This document shows, one piece after another, positions 61,653 through 64,000 of a stretch of 64,000 nt of DNA; within the stretch, counting starts at the first letter, position 1, and each line of letters opens with the position of its first letter. The notes under the pieces are model-generated. The model ran no database searches. It worked only from the letters and a program-made list of their open reading frames with translations, and had not been told where the DNA came from. This DNA comes from Sulfuricaulis limicola. Lineage in GTDB: Bacteria > Pseudomonadota > Gammaproteobacteria > Acidiferrobacterales > Sulfurifustaceae. The stretch covers positions 1,674,001 to 1,738,000 of the forward strand of contig NZ_AP014879.1 in NCBI RefSeq assembly GCF_002355735.1, written 5' to 3'. The position numbers and the translations under genes were made by a program.

Positions 61653-62669
61653 TTGCGCCACACCAATTTCTTCCGCGCCTTCCTGTTTCTGTGCGTGACG
61701 GCCCTGACTGGCGGCTTATCCCGGGCCGAAACGGTCTCCCCGCCGCCACGACCGCTCTACAGTTTTAACCAGAGCCCCCTGATACAGATATACGGCCTGC
61801 CGGCGCTGGGGGAGTCACATGTTATGGGTCCGGAGGAATCGACCCTGGCAGTCCATCTGCAGATTGCCAATCATTTCACCGGCGCCAGCACCAGTTCCGA
61901 AACCCTCAGCCTGGACGGAGAAACCCGGCGCCTGACGCTGCACTGGCGTCAGGGCCTGCCCGGAAACCGCGAATGGGGTTTTGAACTGCCCTACGTCTCG
62001 CATAACGGCGGGTTTCTGGACATGTCCATCGAAGAATTCCATGATTTATTGGGACTGCCCCAGAATGGCCGCACCGACCTGCCGCGCAACCGCATCGATT
62101 ACCGTTATGCCCGTCAGGGCGTGAATCTGGTCGACCTCAACCATGCCGTCAGCGGCGTGGGCGACGTACGCCTGTCTGCCGCCATCCCGGTAACCATGGA
62201 GGGAGCATCCAAGGGCTACACCGCTGCCTGGCGCGCGAGTCTCAAGCTTCCCACCGGCGATGCTGCCGAGCTGCTCGGCAGCGGAAGCACCGATCTGGCC
62301 GGCTGGCTGAGTGCCGCCACGACACGCCCGCCGGACAAGTGGAACCTGTACGGTGGTGGCGGCTTGCTGCTGATGAACGAAGGCAATGTTATGCCGGCGC
62401 AGCAGCGCCAGTTCGTCGCCTTCGGTACCCTGGGGTTGAGGTTAAAATTTCTGCCGCGGCTGTCCGTCAACGGCCAGCTCGACATGCATAGCCCGTTTTA
62501 CAGTGACAGTGAACTGCGGCAATTGGGCAGATACGCCGTACAGGGATTGCTGGGTTTGGACTGGGAATTCGCACCGCGGACATTCCTGGCGATTTCGATC
62601 TCGGAGGACATGGTGGTCGGCGCAGCACCCGACGTGGCGTTCAACCTGTCCCTGGCCATGCCCTTGTGA
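61653..62669 (+). CDS. DUF3187-like predicted outer-membrane beta-barrel protein
   Basis: The 338-residue protein has a signal peptide ending GGLSRA. Alternating beta-strand patterns follow (LAVHLQIANHFTGAS, LTLHWRQGLPGNREWGFELP, AWRASLKLPTGDA, FVAFGTLGLRLKFLP) and the chain ends in a short hydrophobic strand (FNLSLAMPL). It resembles DUF3187 proteins, a barrel-like family of unknown role. TTG 61653 is the only suitable start before the signal peptide. It converges on the epimerase gene. Confidence 0.75.
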   Translation: MRHTNFFRAFLFLCVTALTGGLSRAETVSPPPRPLYSFNQSPLIQIYGLPALGESHVMGPEESTLAVHLQIANHFTGASTSSETLSLDGETRRLTLHWRQGLPGNREWGFELPYVSHNGGFLDMSIEEFHDLLGLPQNGRTDLPRNRIDYRYARQGVNLVDLNHAVSGVGDVRLSAAIPVTMEGASKGYTAAWRASLKLPTGDAAELLGSGSTDLAGWLSAATTRPPDKWNLYGGGGLLLMNEGNVMPAQQRQFVAFGTLGLRLKFLPRLSVNGQLDMHSPFYSDSELRQLGRYAVQGLLGLDWEFAPRTFLAISISEDMVVGAAPDVAFNLSLAMPL

Positions 62670-62681
62670 CAAGGGCGCGCT

Positions 62682-63605
62682 TCAATCGCCGAGAGACTCG
62701 AGCAGTTTTTTCAGGCCTTGCTGAAAGGGCGTCGCCGGCACGTTGCCGAAGCCTGCCATGAGGCGCGCGACATCGGCGCAGGAATCCCGGATATCGCCGG
62801 CGCGCGCCGGTTCGTATCGCCGCTCGATTTTTTTCCCGGATATTTTTTCGAGAGAAGCCAGCAGGTCCAGCAGCGAATTCTGCCGGCCGGTGCCGACGTT
62901 GAAAACACCGCCGTTGCCTTCCATGCCGCGCGCGGCGCGCGCCAGCAGATCGGCCAGATCGGCGACGTAAACGAAATCGCGTGTCTGTTTTCCGTCCCCG
63001 TACACTGTCACCGGCAGATTCCGCTTCAGGCGCTCGACGAAAATGCTGATGACGCCCGAATAAGGCGAGGACGGATCCTGGCGCGGGCCGTAGATGTTGA
63101 AAAACCGGAACGACGTGGCAGCGAGGCCGTGGACCCGGTGGTAGTGCAGCAGGTAATGCTCGCCGGCCAGCTTGTCCACGGCATACGGCGACAGTGGCCG
63201 GGTTGCCGCCTCCTCCGACACCGGAATGGCGGCGGCATCGCCATACACCGCGGCGGAGCAGGCATAGACAAACCGCTTGATGCCGTGCCGGCGTGAGGCC
63301 TCCAGCAGATTGAGCGTGCCATCGAAATTGACCTGGTGCGTGCGAACCGGATCATCCATGCTCGCCTGCACCGAGGCCACGGCGGCCAGATGCACCACGG
63401 CATCCATCCCCTGCGCGCTGCGGTCAACCAGTCCGGCATCGCGGATATCTCCCTCGATAAATTCCAGCGCCTCGTGGCGAGGAAGGTTCTCCCGCTTGCC
63501 GGTGGAGAGATCGTCCAGCACGCGCACGCGTTCGCCCGCGGCCAGCAGCCGTTCCGCCAGATGCGAACCGATAAACCCGGCGCCGCCGGTAACCAGTATT
63601 TTCAT
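62682..63605 (-). CDS. NAD-dependent sugar epimerase (UDP-glucose/GlcNAc 4-epimerase type)
   Basis: The 307-residue extended SDR has an N-terminal GGAGFIGSHLAERLL Rossmann motif, catalytic YxxxK in SPYAVDKLAGEHYL, and the substrate loop RFFNIYGPRQDPSSPYSGV. It probably interconverts UDP-hexoses for polysaccharide or LPS. ATG 63605 follows GAGGGG; an in-frame ATG at 63644 is upstream. No other sugar gene is visible. Confidence 0.92.
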   Translation of the reverse strand: MKILVTGGAGFIGSHLAERLLAAGERVRVLDDLSTGKRENLPRHEALEFIEGDIRDAGLVDRSAQGMDAVVHLAAVASVQASMDDPVRTHQVNFDGTLNLLEASRRHGIKRFVYACSAAVYGDAAAIPVSEEAATRPLSPYAVDKLAGEHYLLHYHRVHGLAATSFRFFNIYGPRQDPSSPYSGVISIFVERLKRNLPVTVYGDGKQTRDFVYVADLADLLARAARGMEGNGGVFNVGTGRQNSLLDLLASLEKISGKKIERRYEPARAGDIRDSCADVARLMAGFGNVPATPFQQGLKKLLESLGD

Positions 63606-63898
63606 ATCCCCTCGGTTTTTTGTTTGCGTTGCCCGGTGCCGCACATGCCTTGGCGGATCAAACAGTCGTCCAGGCTACCGTTGATCCGGTCACTGGCCCC
63701 GAATATCCCCAATGTTTTAAGTTTTACTCTAAAACTGCGTAGCATGTATGGATATAGACTCTAACTGACTCAAATATAAGGGAAGTCCGGTCCGGTTGGG
63801 CTCGATGAAAGACCCGATCAAGCGTCGGGAAAAACAGTATTCAAGCAGGTGGGCGGAAGCAGGGAAAGCAATAATGGAAAAAAGTTTACCACAGCTGC
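63606..63898. other. Intergenic region with no gene recognised
   Basis: About 290 bases between the epimerase and the terminal lipoprotein start. One small hairpin (CCCGA/TCGGG near 63811) is visible. A 15-codon frame starting ATG 63874 with a good GGGAAAGC ribosome site runs through and stops just past the lipoprotein ATG. I see no riboswitch or repeat I can name. Confidence 0.4.
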
Positions 63899-64000
63899 AT
63901 GCGAATCGTCAGTTCATTTAAAGCTGCGATTCTGTCCCTGGCGCTCCCCGCGCTGCTAACCGCCTGTGGTGGCGGCGCAGAAAGTCCTCCGTCCGCGACT
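63899..64000 (+). CDS. N-terminal fragment of a lipoprotein, cut by the window edge
   Basis: ATG 63899 opens a frame to the edge (34 codons) encoding MRIVSSFKAAILSLALPALL followed by TACGGGAESPPSAT, a lipoprotein signal with Cys at position 23 and a Gly/Pro/Ser linker. The linker resembles that of the propeller lipoprotein at 2710-4293. The short frame 63874-63921 overlaps its start and could couple translation. Function cannot be judged. Confidence 0.65.
   Translation, partial: MRIVSSFKAAILSLALPALLTACGGGAESPPSAT

Noticed and set aside
63780-63840. GC-rich hairpin region before the terminal lipoprotein considered as a c-di-GMP riboswitch
   Set aside because: The conserved GEMM-type core and tetraloop-receptor elements are not visible; only one small stem can be drawn.

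Overview
The window is chromosomal DNA of a GC-rich gammaproteobacterium. The evidence is conserved gene order: nnr/queG with orn nearby; mltF-tadA-guaA-guaB; rlmN-pilW-rodZ-ispG-hisS-yfgM-bamB-der; iscR-iscS-iscU-iscA-hscB-hscA-fdx-iscX; and trmJ opposite suhB. An AddAB-like helicase/nuclease pair and a short-form cysE next to iscR point to an environmental lineage rather than an enteric one. The species cannot be read from the window. No phage, plasmid, integrase or CRISPR locus is visible.

Layout. 1-7.9 kb: nnr (runs off the left edge), a large hairpin-rich repeat, queG, a lower-GC beta-propeller lipoprotein, orn, an M48 protease, a small cytochrome c, phhB and an NAD-dependent epimerase. 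7.9-15.1 kb: dnaX-ybaB-recR with 4.5S RNA upstream, then sbcDC. 15.1-16.1 kb: two tRNA-Ser genes, a broken third copy and two structured repeat elements. 16.1-24.1 kb: mltF, tadA, guaA, guaB, a small lipoprotein, xseA and an M23 peptidase. 24.1-35.1 kb: a Ser/Thr kinase with WD40 repeats, then the der-to-rlmN operon. 35.3-43.8 kb: the isc operon with an extra cysteine desulfurase, cysE and trmJ, with two good IscR-type sites. 43.9-47.1 kb: suhB, a low-GC lipoprotein and a large unknown protein. 47.3-54.3 kb: fdxA and the AddB-like and AddA-like genes, with an antisense candidate sRNA between them. 54.4-64 kb: a diguanylate cyclase, dsbC, ppsA, a PAS-GGDEF-EAL protein, a DUF3187-like protein, a sugar epimerase and the start of a lipoprotein.

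The protein-coding content is mostly housekeeping: recombination and repair (recR, sbcCD, xseA, AddAB-like), GMP synthesis, Fe-S biogenesis with cysteine supply, envelope biogenesis (bamB, yfgM, rodZ, mltF) and tRNA modification (queG, tadA, trmJ).

The unusual content is non-coding. (1) A 146-nt transcription unit at 50599-50744 (minus) has a promoter, ten GGA motifs, several of them in hairpin loops, and a strong terminator. It looks like a CsrB/RsmZ-type RNA. (2) A repeat family made of an 11-bp hairpin with a TTAAC loop followed by GGA-loop hairpins occurs three times with completely different but perfectly paired stems. One copy sits between 16-bp duplicates of a tRNA-Ser 3' end. (3) Six copies of a long inverted repeat built from 9-bp units lie between adjacent genes inside conserved operons. 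(4) A tRNA-Ser copy is interrupted in its T arm by an 85-nt hairpin element.
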